DNA of 64,000 nt, from contig JBELEM010000008.1 in the NCBI GenBank assembly GCA_042093735.1, positions 1 to 64,000 on the forward strand. Direction: 5' to 3'. This DNA comes from Hellea sp042093735. Its GTDB lineage: Bacteria > Pseudomonadota > Alphaproteobacteria > Caulobacterales > Maricaulaceae. Each line of letters opens with the position of its first letter. Positions within the stretch are counted from its first letter, which is position 1. Below the pieces are notes generated by a model. The model made no database searches. It was not told the DNA's origin and saw only the letters and a list, made by a program, of their open reading frames with translations. Of the stretch, positions 27,404 to 36,887 are shown piece after piece. A program made the translations under genes and the position numbers.

Positions 27404-28984
27404 TTAAACGGTTACAGAATCTTGGGCAAGCTGAGTAATAGCTTTATAATCAAGCTTTCCCGTCCCAAGAATAGGGATCGATTGAGTAGATATAATTTTT
27501 TTCGGAACTGATAACTCAGGTACACCATGCGCTTGAGCCCAACGAAGTAGTTCGCTTCGTTTTGCTTTGGGATTATCAGTTACCAGAACTATTTGTTCGC
27601 CTTTCCTAAGGTCAGGAAGAATCGCAGCTGCATGCAAAAATTCTGGCCATACTGCTGAAGCACAATTCTCAACCACTGTAAGAGAAACCATCTCTCCTCC
27701 GATTTTTGCAAATCTTTTAAGCCTTCCACGAATCACGTAATGGCCGTCTTCGTTAATCGAAACAATGTCGCCCGTATCATACCACCCATCGACTAAAGGT
27801 TTTACAATACCTGGATTAGCACTTGTAATATAACCTTTCATAATATTTGGCCCTCGTACCCATAGCTTTCCAGCACCCTCAAGTCCTTCAACTGGCTCAA
27901 GCCATGCCTCTATTCCCGGAAGCATTTTTCCAATTGTACCAGAATGAATATCACCTGGTTGGTTAGCTGCAAGCACAGGGGCACACTCTGTAACACCGTA
28001 CCCCTCCAGAACTTGCATATCAAACTTTTCTCCCGCTACTTTTCGGGTTTCTTCACGAACTTTTTCTGCCCCGCACACAGTAATTCTTAATGAGGCTAGA
28101 CCACCATCAGCGCTCGATCTCATATATTGATTTAAGAAAGTATCGGTAGCAAAAAGTATTGTTGATTTTGTTGAAGCTATTCGTTGGGCTATAGTCTTTG
28201 TTTGAAGGGGTGAAGGATGCAAAACAACTTTCCGACCACTAAAAATAGGCCAGAGAGTTCCTGCAGTGAGGCCATAACAATGGAAAGTTGGTAGGGGGTT
28301 AAAAAATATGTCAGTTGCTTCAAGTTCAACATGTTGCTCTATTTGTTCAATATTAGCTAATATGTTCGAATGTGATAGCACCACCCCCTTAGGGTTTCCT
28401 TCTGTACCTGATGTAAATAAAACTACAGCCTTATCGTCGGGCGAAGGTCGCGGGGAGAAGATGAATGGGAAGATGGGCCCTAATACTGCACTTAACTTGC
28501 TAAAAATGCTTAATTCTTTTTGAAGATCTTCCAGATAAACTACTTTTACTACGGATGACAACTCACTTATTAAGTCAGAAATATCAGCAATTTCAACGAA
28601 TTTATGGGCTGTTAAAACAATAGGTATTGGGCCTGTAGCCACAGCATCTTTTAAATTTCTAATGCCCGAAGTAAAGTTTAACATAGCTGGAGTTCTTCCT
28701 GCCGCATGAATGGCTAAAAAAGATATCGCAGCACCAGCACCGGTAGGAAGCAGTATTCCAATATTATCATTATCTTTAGTGACTCTTTTTAAGGGCTGTC
28801 CTAGTGCAAAAGAAGCACGTCTTAAATCAGAATAACTTAACTCTCTTCCATCACCATCAACGACTATTTCTGTGTTTGGCCCATTTACTTTAGCTGCATC
28901 TAAGAATGCATCGAAAAGCCCGCGTCGAGTACGGCTTTTACTCAGACTTGATAATTCCTCGGATTTTAATACATCACTCTTCAT
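27404..28984 (-). CDS. Stand-alone acyl ligase (AMP-dependent synthetase, Aas-like)
   Basis: ANL-superfamily adenylating enzyme, 526 aa. ATP-binding FTSGTEGNPKG (near residue 190), NPLPTFHCYGLTAGTLWPI, GYGVTECAPVLAANQPG and WYDTGDIVSINEDGHYVIRG are in family order, with RLKRFAKIGGEMVSL near the C-terminus. The closest match in my memory is the ligase half of Aas (acyl-ACP synthetase / 2-acyl-lysophospholipid acyltransferase), but the acyltransferase and MFS domains are absent, so it may activate fatty acids for other use. It lies between ybaB and ggt, 10 bp before the ggt start. Confidence 0.8.
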   Translation of the reverse strand: MKSDVLKSEELSSLSKSRTRRGLFDAFLDAAKVNGPNTEIVVDGDGRELSYSDLRRASFALGQPLKRVTKDNDNIGILLPTGAGAAISFLAIHAAGRTPAMLNFTSGIRNLKDAVATGPIPIVLTAHKFVEIADISDLISELSSVVKVVYLEDLQKELSIFSKLSAVLGPIFPFIFSPRPSPDDKAVVLFTSGTEGNPKGVVLSHSNILANIEQIEQHVELEATDIFFNPLPTFHCYGLTAGTLWPIFSGRKVVLHPSPLQTKTIAQRIASTKSTILFATDTFLNQYMRSSADGGLASLRITVCGAEKVREETRKVAGEKFDMQVLEGYGVTECAPVLAANQPGDIHSGTIGKMLPGIEAWLEPVEGLEGAGKLWVRGPNIMKGYITSANPGIVKPLVDGWYDTGDIVSINEDGHYVIRGRLKRFAKIGGEMVSLTVVENCASAVWPEFLHAAAILPDLRKGEQIVLVTDNPKAKRSELLRWAQAHGVPELSVPKKIISTQSIPILGTGKLDYKAITQLAQDSVTV

Positions 28985-29036
28985 GAAGTCCTTTTTACCT
29001 TTTTCTGTTAAGGAGAAAACCTAATTTAAATCTAAC

Positions 29037-29369
29037 TTATAAAGACAAGTTCATACCCGGAGGAATTGGTATGTCGCCCATAGCGCTTTTCATTATCGAA
29101 GCCTGCGCCTGATCTAATTTTGACTTAGCATCTTGATATGCGGCAATAATTAAGTCTTCAGCCATTTCTATATCCGCTCTTTGGCCTGAGCCAAAAAGAG
29201 AAGGGTCGATGCTTAAAGACTTCATATTACCTCCCCCAACTAATTCAATATGAACTAATCCACCTCCAGATTCACCCTTAACTATTACATCCGAGACTTT
29301 CTCTTGTGCTGCAGCTACTTTTTTTTGCATCTCTTTTGCCTGCTTCATAAGGCCCATCAAATCTTTCAT
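29037..29369 (-). CDS. YbaB/EbfC nucleoid-associated protein
   Basis: Small DNA-binding protein of the YbaB/EbfC family, 110 aa, with MKDLMGLMKQAKEMQKKVAAA, the central VHIELVGGGNMKSLSIDPSLF and DLIIAAYQDAKSKLD. Its ATG overlaps the dnaX stop (ATGA) and has GGAG upstream, so the two are translationally coupled. The C-terminal GDIPIPPGMNLSL is usual for the family. The usual third partner recR is displaced downstream. Confidence 0.93.
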   Translation of the reverse strand: MKDLMGLMKQAKEMQKKVAAAQEKVSDVIVKGESGGGLVHIELVGGGNMKSLSIDPSLFGSGQRADIEMAEDLIIAAYQDAKSKLDQAQASIMKSAMGDIPIPPGMNLSL

Positions 29370-31087
29370 TCTTGTTCTCCAAAATTCCCTTTGATAACAT
29401 TATTTCGTACAGGCTCGTCTTTAGGGTTATAAATTTTTATCAACTTTGCCTGACTAATCAATGAATGCATAAAAATTGGATGAGATTTGTCTTTTTCATC
29501 TTGCGCAATTTGGGATAATTTTTCTAAGTCCTTTAGCGTAGGGCCCCCGCCATCTATTTCAGGAGAAACCACCCATAATTCTCCTGTTAGATTTTTTAAT
29601 GCAGTTACAATACTTCCAGAAAGGTCTTTGGGTGCGCCCTCAGAAGGTTGATATACAATCATACCTTGTTTGACTTTAATAGGCTTCACATACCTTTTAA
29701 TATTTGATTTTATAATTATATCAGAGTCTGGCAGTGCATCTACAATCTCTTCCAGAGTGTTTAGTACTGAGACTGTATTTTTTAGAATAGGGGTTTCCTT
29801 AACTGCCTCTATATTTTTAACCCTTTCAGTTGCAGAATAATGAATGGAAGACCCTGTATTGACCGAGTTTCCCGATACCGGTGCTAGATCTGTTTTTCCT
29901 TTGGCGGCACTCTGAGTACTCATCTCTTTAATTATTTTTGTTGCCAGCTCTGGCGGAGGGAGTAGTCCGGCCGTAGATAGCTTTAATAAAACCATTTCAG
30001 CGGCCGCTATTGGGAGAGGAGCAACCCTCACCTCATCATATGATTTTATCAAAATTTGCCAAATTCTAGTTAACTGACCAACTGTCAATTTTTTAGAAAT
30101 TTCTTTTAATAAATTCGCCTGATCCGAAGTCATATCGGATAAGGCTTCAGAGCCAAGTACTTTGGCCCTGCTTACCTCATGACAGACATCTAGCAAGTCT
30201 CTCATCATTATAATTGCATCAGCGCCACCGTCGTATAATTCCCTTATTAAAATCAATGCGGCCTTTATACTCCCTAAAGCAGCCAGTTCAAATAATTCAA
30301 TAGTTCTGGCTTTATCAGCCAAACCCAGCATTACTCTAATATTTTCGGCAGAAACCATCGATCCTTCCATATCTGCTTGGACTATAGCTTGATCTAAAAG
30401 AGATAAACTATCACGAACAGAACCTTCAGCTGCTCTGGAGATAAGCGATAGACCTTCGTCAGCAATATTAGCTTTCTCTTCTTTACAAATACCAGAAAGA
30501 TGAGTTTTTATTTCCTCAGATGCAACACGCCTGAGGTCAAAACGCTGACATCGCGATAAAACAGTTATGGGCACTTTTCGTATTTCAGTAGTAGCAAAAA
30601 TAAATTTAGCATGATCTGGCGGTTCTTCCAGGGTTTTAAGCAAAGCATTAAATGCACCTGTGGACAACATGTGAACCTCATCAATTATATATACCTTATA
30701 ACGAGCAGAAGCAGGAGCGTAACGAACCCCATCCAAAAGTTCTCTCATATTTTCGACACCCGTCCTTGATGCAGCATCTATCTCTAATACATCCATATGA
30801 GATGAATTCATTATCAAGTCACAGTGCTTACCTGAGGTCGATAGATTAACTGAGGGGCCTTCAATACTATCGCTCTCATAGTTCAATGCCCTAGCAAGCA
30901 ATCTAGCTGTTGTTGTTTTTCCTATTCCCCTAACACCAGTAAGCATAAAAGCATGAGCCACGCGCGAGACTTCAAAGGCGTTTCTTAATGTAGTAACCAT
31001 GGCCTCTTGACCAATCATATCCTCAAATGTTCTAGGACGGTATTTTCGAGCTAGAACCTTATATGTTTTATTCGCATTTACACTCAT
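29366..31087 (-). CDS. dnaX: DNA polymerase III subunits gamma/tau
   Basis: Clamp-loader ATPase, 573 aa. The N-terminal YKVLARKYRPRTFEDMIGQE precedes Walker A GVRGIGKTT (51-59) and the DEVH box (136-139), then sensor 1 (FIFATTEIRKVPITVLSRCQ). The zinc module normally inserted after Walker A retains only Cys89 (SGKHCDLIM), a degenerate form that I recall from other Alphaproteobacteria. Domain III and a tau-like C-terminal part follow. I did not find a clear A-rich slippage site for gamma production. It overlaps ybaB by four bases. Confidence 0.95.
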   Translation of the reverse strand: MSVNANKTYKVLARKYRPRTFEDMIGQEAMVTTLRNAFEVSRVAHAFMLTGVRGIGKTTTARLLARALNYESDSIEGPSVNLSTSGKHCDLIMNSSHMDVLEIDAASRTGVENMRELLDGVRYAPASARYKVYIIDEVHMLSTGAFNALLKTLEEPPDHAKFIFATTEIRKVPITVLSRCQRFDLRRVASEEIKTHLSGICKEEKANIADEGLSLISRAAEGSVRDSLSLLDQAIVQADMEGSMVSAENIRVMLGLADKARTIELFELAALGSIKAALILIRELYDGGADAIIMMRDLLDVCHEVSRAKVLGSEALSDMTSDQANLLKEISKKLTVGQLTRIWQILIKSYDEVRVAPLPIAAAEMVLLKLSTAGLLPPPELATKIIKEMSTQSAAKGKTDLAPVSGNSVNTGSSIHYSATERVKNIEAVKETPILKNTVSVLNTLEEIVDALPDSDIIIKSNIKRYVKPIKVKQGMIVYQPSEGAPKDLSGSIVTALKNLTGELWVVSPEIDGGGPTLKDLEKLSQIAQDEKDKSHPIFMHSLISQAKLIKIYNPKDEPVRNNVIKGNFGEQE

Positions 31088-31181
31088 ACATGACCTATAC
31101 AGATATTTGATGTCTTTAGCAAAGCAATGAAGTTAAATTGTTTTAACTTTATTTAAAGTAATAAATAAATATAATTGACCA

Positions 31182-32492
31182 ATGAAAATAAAGCTAAAAC
31201 TTGGTAAAAAAGATATTATGCTAACAAAGTTTATCTATTGTTTTATTTTTTTATGTGGGGCCACGGGGCTGGCACATGGTGATAATAACGGGTTTAACAA
31301 AAATAATCATTCTCAAAAGGTTTTAACTGCAAATAATTCACAAATATTAGTTTCAAAAATTAGAGAGGAAAATTTTCAAATTTGGAAACTAAACTTTATT
31401 CAAAGAGCAATTGAAATGGGCTTTTCAAAAGATCTTACAGAATCTTTTATTTTGCCAGCAGTAATTGAAGAAAAAGCGCTTGAAAGGGATAAGCAGCAAC
31501 CAGAATTTAATACTCCTATATGGTTATATCTTGATCAAGCAGGAAACCCTAACCGACTGAGAAACGGTATTGAAAAATTACGTGAAAATCAAATCTTACT
31601 TAATAAAATTGAAGATAAATACAAAGTTTCGAGACACGTTTTAATAGCCATTTGGGGACTCGAAAGTGCATATGGAGAAATTATGGGAAATTATAATCCT
31701 ATAAATTCACTATCCACTTTCGCTTTTGAAGGAAGAAGAAGCAAATTTGGAGAACAACAATTGTTTGCACTGTTAAGCTTGTTGCGTGACGGGTCTGTAC
31801 AAAGAAACCAATTAGTAAGCTCATGGGCCGGTGCGATGGGCATGATGCAATTCATTCCAACGACGTTTAGGGATTATGCTATTGATTTTGATAATGACGG
31901 CAACAAAGACTTATGGAATAATAAATCAGACGCTCTAAGTTCAGCTGCACATTATCTATCAAGGCACGGATGGCAGTGGGAAGAACCAACTGTAATAGAA
32001 GTAAACACCAAACTAGGCTTCGATTTTAGTGCAACTGAAAACTCGCAAAAAACTGTAAATGAATGGTTGGATCTGGGTGTCACCCAAACGACAGGTAACG
32101 GAAAACTCGAAATACATAAAAATTTAAAAGCCAAACTTATTGTCCCAAGTGGCCACAGAGGACCAAAAATACTTGTATTCAAAAATTTTGATGTAATAAA
32201 AAAATATAACAACTCAACAAGTTATGCACTGGCTGTCATTTCACTTGCAAATTCTTTTAATGAAAAAGCAACAATCACAGCAGAATGGCCACGATCTGAT
32301 AAACCGCTATCATTAGCAGAGAGAACGTCTGCTCAGAAAAAGCTAAAAGAATTAGGTTACAAACTGGGTGAAATAGACGGCGTTATAGGGCCAAATAGCA
32401 GGCGGGCGATTCAGCAATGGCAAAAAGACGTAAATATGCCAGAGGACGGATACCTAGAGAAAAACATTTTAGATATACTATTAAAACAATAA
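31182..32492 (+). CDS. Lytic murein transglycosylase (MltB family) with peptidoglycan-binding domain
   Basis: Periplasmic enzyme that cleaves the glycan strand of peptidoglycan with anhydromuramyl formation. A signal peptide (KFIYCFIFLCGATGLAHG) is followed by the SLT_2 domain with the catalytic Glu161 in WGLESAYGEIMG, GAMGMMQFIPTTF and AAHYLSRHGWQ. The last 60 residues form a PG_binding_1 domain (AQKKLKELGYKLGEIDGVIG). At 436 aa the layout is usual for the MltB-like group. ATG at 31218 is an alternative start that would give a more compact signal peptide. It converges on pyrD. Confidence 0.92.
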   Translation: MKIKLKLGKKDIMLTKFIYCFIFLCGATGLAHGDNNGFNKNNHSQKVLTANNSQILVSKIREENFQIWKLNFIQRAIEMGFSKDLTESFILPAVIEEKALERDKQQPEFNTPIWLYLDQAGNPNRLRNGIEKLRENQILLNKIEDKYKVSRHVLIAIWGLESAYGEIMGNYNPINSLSTFAFEGRRSKFGEQQLFALLSLLRDGSVQRNQLVSSWAGAMGMMQFIPTTFRDYAIDFDNDGNKDLWNNKSDALSSAAHYLSRHGWQWEEPTVIEVNTKLGFDFSATENSQKTVNEWLDLGVTQTTGNGKLEIHKNLKAKLIVPSGHRGPKILVFKNFDVIKKYNNSTSYALAVISLANSFNEKATITAEWPRSDKPLSLAERTSAQKKLKELGYKLGEIDGVIGPNSRRAIQQWQKDVNMPEDGYLEKNILDILLKQ

Positions 32493-32514
32493 ACCATTAT
32501 TCATGAGTCTTTTC

Positions 32515-33573
32515 TTAATCTACTCCAACGGCTTCGGCTAACGAACTAAAGCCGTCAGCTTTTAATCTTAATAATAAATCGGTACTAATTGAATTTACTA
32601 ATCCAGGTCCCTCATACACTAATGCTGAGTATATCTGAACTGCTCTTGCTCCAGCTCTTATTTTTTCATAAGCCTGCTGGCCATTACTAACCCCTCCAAC
32701 ACCAATAAGGTCAATTTTTCCTTTTGCGGCTGCATAAAACTGTCTTAAGGTTTCAGTAGATGGTTCAAAAAGTGGTTGACCTGACAGTCCACCTTTTTCA
32801 GTTTTATATCTACTTTTTAATGGTGAAGGACGCGCTATTGTAGTGTTCGAAACAATTAAAGCATTTATCCCATAAGATCTTGATTGTTCGACAATACGTT
32901 CGATCTCACCTAGTCCAAGGTCTGGAGCCACCTTAAGGAATATTGGAAAGGAAGGTTTATCTCCAGTAAGTTCAGCTCGCACTTCAGAAACACGGCCTAA
33001 TAATTCGTCCATGGCATTTTCATTTTGAAGGTCTCTCAAGCCAGGTGTGTTGGGTGAGCTTATATTGATTGTAAAATAATCAGAAAGGCCCCACAGAGCT
33101 CTAAGTCCAATTGCGTAATCTTCAACACGGTTTTTACTATTTTTATTTGCTCCTAAATTGGCGCCTACAAGACCATTTTTTAATTTTCTTTTTTCTAAAT
33201 TATTTTTAAATTTATCCAAGCCCGCATTATTGAAGCCCATTCGATTAACAACAGCTTTATCCTCAACTAATCTAAAAAGCCTGGGTTTTGGGTTTCCTAA
33301 TTGAGCTAAAGGAGTAACAGTACCACACTCCACGAAACCAAATCCTGCAGCCAGCATTGGTGTTGAAACTTCGCAGTCTTTATCAAATCCAGCGGCTAAC
33401 CCCACTGGGTTAGGGAGGGTTAAACCCCCAACATTAATTTCTAGATCTGAAGAAATTGAGGAGTTAGATTTTGGCCCTAAACCTTTACCCAAGGCCTTTA
33501 TTGTTAATTTGTGAGCATTTTCAGCAGGAAGCTTTCGTAATAAAATAGTTCCCAGTTCATGCAAAATAGACAT
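32515..33573 (-). CDS. pyrD: Dihydroorotate dehydrogenase, class 2 (quinone)
   Basis: Membrane-associated FMN enzyme of pyrimidine synthesis that passes electrons to ubiquinone. At 352 aa it has the short N-terminal helical extension of class 2 (LLRKLPAENAHKLTIKAL), PNPVGLAAGFDKDCE, the FMN-site NRMGFNNAG, catalytic-serine region NISSPNTPGLR and C-terminal IGVGGVSNGQQAYEKI. The gene starts two bases after the DUF952 stop, a pairing I recall from other Alphaproteobacteria. Confidence 0.95.
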   Translation of the reverse strand: MSILHELGTILLRKLPAENAHKLTIKALGKGLGPKSNSSISSDLEINVGGLTLPNPVGLAAGFDKDCEVSTPMLAAGFGFVECGTVTPLAQLGNPKPRLFRLVEDKAVVNRMGFNNAGLDKFKNNLEKRKLKNGLVGANLGANKNSKNRVEDYAIGLRALWGLSDYFTINISSPNTPGLRDLQNENAMDELLGRVSEVRAELTGDKPSFPIFLKVAPDLGLGEIERIVEQSRSYGINALIVSNTTIARPSPLKSRYKTEKGGLSGQPLFEPSTETLRQFYAAAKGKIDLIGVGGVSNGQQAYEKIRAGARAVQIYSALVYEGPGLVNSISTDLLLRLKADGFSSLAEAVGVD

Positions 33574-33575
33574 AC

Positions 33576-33929
33576 TTAATCCGTTCCAATAATGCTCAAA
33601 TCATAAGCACCTTTATCATTGGGTGACAAGGTCCAGTAATCAATAATAGAGCTTAATTCTAAATTACCATACAAATGCGGGAATTTATTTCCTCCTCTAG
33701 AGAACTCATATTTTAATAGTTCAGAGTTTTTTTCTGCATCAACCGCAGCTATCACTATACTGTCTTTATCGCGAAAGTGTTTAGCTAAGGTCTCGGTTAG
33801 TTGGTTAAATGTTGACAAGTGAATAAAGCCATCTCGTTTATCATCTACGCTTCCAGAAAAAAAACGATTAGCGATCATCTCATTCCATTCCATTTGTAAA
33901 AATATTTTATAAATAATGTTATTGCTCAT
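33576..33929 (-). CDS. DUF952 family protein
   Basis: A 117 aa protein of the DUF952 family, recognised by IYKIFLQMEWNEM, DDKRDGFIHLSTFNQL, then YEFSRGGNKFPHLYGNL. The function is not established. ATG at 33929 is used because the family begins with the IYKI segment; the extra 22 residues upstream do not match. It is almost contiguous with pyrD (two bases) and must be co-transcribed with it. Confidence 0.82.
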   Translation of the reverse strand: MSNNIIYKIFLQMEWNEMIANRFFSGSVDDKRDGFIHLSTFNQLTETLAKHFRDKDSIVIAAVDAEKNSELLKYEFSRGGNKFPHLYGNLELSSIIDYWTLSPNDKGAYDLSIIGTD

Positions 33930-34096
33930 ACGAGACCCATAGAGTGATTTGCACAACAATAAAGCATTTATAAAATAATCCTGCACAGAAATCATACCAT
34001 CATAAATTTAAATCTACCAAAAATAATTTACACCTGACAGATGCCAATGAACGTTGGCAATTACTTTATCAGTTATAAATTATGAAGGGAATTCTT

Positions 34097-35398
34097 ATGC
34101 GTTTATTCAAATTAATCTCTGGTGGAGCGGCTATTGCAATGAGCCTACCCACCTTAGCTTGGGGACAAGATGCCCCTACCTTAGAGAGCCTAGCCGCAAA
34201 TGATGCGTTTGTTTTTAATACACTCCTATTTTTACTTGGCGGGTTTCTTGTAATGTGGATGGCGGCAGGGTTTGCTATGCTCGAGTCTGGCTTTGTCCGA
34301 ACAAAAAATGTTTCGATGCAGTGCCTTAAAAACATTAGCCTGTACTCAGTAGCAGGATTAATGTTTTGGGTATTAGGGTATCAATTGATGTATGGCGGAG
34401 GAGATTATTTTGGTAAACTCGCAATAATGAGCTTTGCTTCAGAAGACGTTGCAACAGGTTACTCTTCATACTCGGACTGGTTTTTTCAAATGGTTTTTTG
34501 TGCAACAACAGCATCGATAGTATCTGGTACCGTTGCAGAAAGAATAAAATTCTGGCCGTTCATAATATTCACAGTTTTCTTAACTGGGCTAATTTATCCA
34601 ATAGTTGGATCATGGGAATGGGGCGGAGGATTTCTTGATAGCAAATTTGGTTTCTCTGACTTTGCTGGGTCAACTCTCGTTCATTCAACCGGAGGTTGGG
34701 CCGCTCTGATAGGGGCCATTATATTAGGAGCTCGTAAAGGTAAATATAGCGAAGACGGAACAGTAAACCCCATACCAGGGTCAAATATGCCGTTAGCTAC
34801 TCTAGGCGTTTTCATACTATGGCTTGGCTGGTTTGGTTTCAATGGCGCATCACAACTTGCCATGGGAACAATAACTGACGCAGATGCAATAGCCAAAATA
34901 TTTGTAAATACCAATATGGCAGCTGTTGCCGGAGTTATTACAGCAGTTATATACACGCAATTACGCTATAAAAAAATTGACCTCACAATGGCATTAAACG
35001 GAGCGCTAGCAGGACTGGTAGCAATTACTGCTGAACCGCTAACGCCTTCTGTTCCAACGGCTCTTCTAATTGGATCCATAGGTTCTTTACTTGCCTGCTT
35101 AGCAGTTCCACTGTTAGATAAATTTAAAATAGACGACGTTGTTGGAGCAATTCCAGTTCATCTAGTTGCAGGAATTTTTGGCACACTGGTAGTCCCATTA
35201 ACAAATGATAGCGCTACTTATTTTGGCCAATTCATTGGAGTTGTATCCGTAGGCTTATTTGTAAGCATTATATCAGCAATAATTTGGTACTCATTAAAAC
35301 TCACAATTGGAATGCGAGTCTCAGAAGAAGATGAATATATTGGCCTTGATCAATCAGAACTCGGGGTGCCAGCCTATCCAGAATTTGTAAAAAGCTAA
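34097..35398 (+). CDS. amt: Ammonium transporter Amt, first copy
   Basis: Ammonium channel of the Amt/Rh family, about 433 aa with a signal peptide (LISGGAAIAMSLPTLAWGQ) and eleven expected membrane helices. The pore Asp188 and first His196 (DFAGSTLVHSTGG) and second His355 (IPVHLVAGIFGTL) are present (numbered from ATG 34097). The LESGFVRTKNVSMQCLKNI segment differs from the classic FYGGLVR version of the second copy, so the two belong to different Amt branches. ATG at 34097 has AAGGGA seven to eight bases upstream; ATG 34082 is the alternative. No glnK lies beside it. A strong terminator follows. Confidence 0.92.
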   Translation: MRLFKLISGGAAIAMSLPTLAWGQDAPTLESLAANDAFVFNTLLFLLGGFLVMWMAAGFAMLESGFVRTKNVSMQCLKNISLYSVAGLMFWVLGYQLMYGGGDYFGKLAIMSFASEDVATGYSSYSDWFFQMVFCATTASIVSGTVAERIKFWPFIIFTVFLTGLIYPIVGSWEWGGGFLDSKFGFSDFAGSTLVHSTGGWAALIGAIILGARKGKYSEDGTVNPIPGSNMPLATLGVFILWLGWFGFNGASQLAMGTITDADAIAKIFVNTNMAAVAGVITAVIYTQLRYKKIDLTMALNGALAGLVAITAEPLTPSVPTALLIGSIGSLLACLAVPLLDKFKIDDVVGAIPVHLVAGIFGTLVVPLTNDSATYFGQFIGVVSVGLFVSIISAIIWYSLKLTIGMRVSEEDEYIGLDQSELGVPAYPEFVKS

Positions 35399-35449
35399 AT
35401 TAACATACAGACTTTCCCCCCTCGCTTCCAATTAGGAAGTGAATACCTT

Positions 35450-35491
35450 CCCCGGCAATGCATATAAAATGTGCAAAGCCGGGGTTTTTTT
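35450..35491 (+). terminator. Rho-independent terminator after the first amt gene
   Basis: CCCCGGC (35450-35456) pairs with GCCGGGG (35478-35484), followed by seven Ts. Inside the loop TGCA/TGCA can pair again. A smaller stem CTTCC/GGAAG lies just before it. This suggests the two amt genes are separate transcription units. Confidence 0.9.
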
Positions 35492-35593
35492 GTTTAAATA
35501 GTATGCATTCCATGAGGTTACACAATTTATATTATTTAATTTTCTCCCCCGCAACAGCCATACGGTACTGGAAATAGAAAAGGTCGGGAAATT

Positions 35594-36850
35594 ATGAAAA
35601 AATTTATATCCACTGTTAGCATCTTTCTGTGCGCTAACTCTACTCAAGCATTCGCCGCTGAAAACATAGACAGCGGAGATACCGCATGGGTTTTAACTGC
35701 AACTGCTTTAGTTTTGTTTATGTCATTGCCTGGACTAGCACTTTTTTATGGCGGATTGGTAAGAGCTAAGAATTATCTTTCAGTCTTAATGAAAGTCTTC
35801 ACTATAGCCGCGTTAGCATCCATAGTTTGGGTAATAGCTGGCTATTCAATAGCGTTCGGTGAAGGAAATGGCTGGTGGGGGGGGCTAAACAATCTGTTCC
35901 TAAACAGTGTAAGCTCGGACTCTGTCAGCGGTTCAATACCTGAAACAGTATTTTTATCTTTCCAAATGACCTTTGCCATTATCACTCCAGCACTAATTGT
36001 TGGTGCGTTTGTGGAAAGAGTTAAATTTCTACCCGTCCTCATATTCACGGCTCTATGGTTACTTATAGTTTATTCCCCAGTAACTAATTGGATCTGGGGT
36101 GGCGGCTGGCTTGCTAAAGCTGGTGTAATTGATTTTGCAGGCGGGCTTGTCGTACATGCAACAGCTGGTGTTTCAGCTCTGGTTTACGTTCTTATGCTTG
36201 GCAAAAGAAAGGGATTTCCCAATGAGTTAGCCGTTCCGCACAGACCCGCAATGGTCATGATTGGTGCATCAATGCTTTGGGTTGGATGGTTCGGTTTCAA
36301 TGGTGGGTCTCAACTTGCCGCTGATGGTGGGGCTGGGATGGCTATATTAGTAACACACATATCAGCTTCTGTTGCCACTTTGGTTTGGGTAGCGATCGAA
36401 GCCATTACCAATAAAAAGCCTACTTTAGTCGGTGCGGCAACAGGCACTATTGCTGGTCTAGCCACTGTCACCCCAGCTGCCGGAGTTCTAGGTCCTGGCG
36501 GCGCAATAATAATAGGTTTATCTGGAGGATTAATTTGTTATTTTGCTGTAAACTTAATTAGGATTAAACTTAAAATAGATGATAGCTTAGACGTCTTTGC
36601 AGTTCATGGCGTGGGGGGTATAGTCGGTATTCTTTTATTACCTTTTCTCTCATCAACAGCTCTTGGGGGAACAGGCGATGGCAACTTTACCACTCAGGTA
36701 ATAGGGACTGCGGCAGTCGTATTGTGGTCAGTAATTGCAACCACAATTATTCTGTATGCACTTAAGAAAACATTAGGGCTAAGGGTATCAGAAGAGCAAG
36801 AGTATGACGGTCTTGATATAAGTCTACACGGGGAATCAGCTTATAATTAA
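35594..36850 (+). CDS. amtB: Ammonium transporter AmtB, second copy
   Basis: Classic AmtB-type ammonium channel, 418 aa. Signal peptide (FISTVSIFLCANSTQAFA) then DTAWVLTATALVLFMSLPG, LALFYGGLVRAKN, the phenylalanine-gate region SFQMTFAIITP, pore Asp180/His188 (DFAGGLVVHATAG) and His338 (DVFAVHGVGG). The C-terminal LRVSEEQEYDGLDISLHGE is the cytoplasmic tail that binds GlnK in E. coli AmtB, so PII control is expected, although no glnK gene is beside it. Confidence 0.94.
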   Translation: MKKFISTVSIFLCANSTQAFAAENIDSGDTAWVLTATALVLFMSLPGLALFYGGLVRAKNYLSVLMKVFTIAALASIVWVIAGYSIAFGEGNGWWGGLNNLFLNSVSSDSVSGSIPETVFLSFQMTFAIITPALIVGAFVERVKFLPVLIFTALWLLIVYSPVTNWIWGGGWLAKAGVIDFAGGLVVHATAGVSALVYVLMLGKRKGFPNELAVPHRPAMVMIGASMLWVGWFGFNGGSQLAADGGAGMAILVTHISASVATLVWVAIEAITNKKPTLVGAATGTIAGLATVTPAAGVLGPGGAIIIGLSGGLICYFAVNLIRIKLKIDDSLDVFAVHGVGGIVGILLLPFLSSTALGGTGDGNFTTQVIGTAAVVLWSVIATTIILYALKKTLGLRVSEEQEYDGLDISLHGESAYN

Positions 36851-36887
36851 TGACTTAATTTGTTACCTAAACATAATATTAGTCTAC

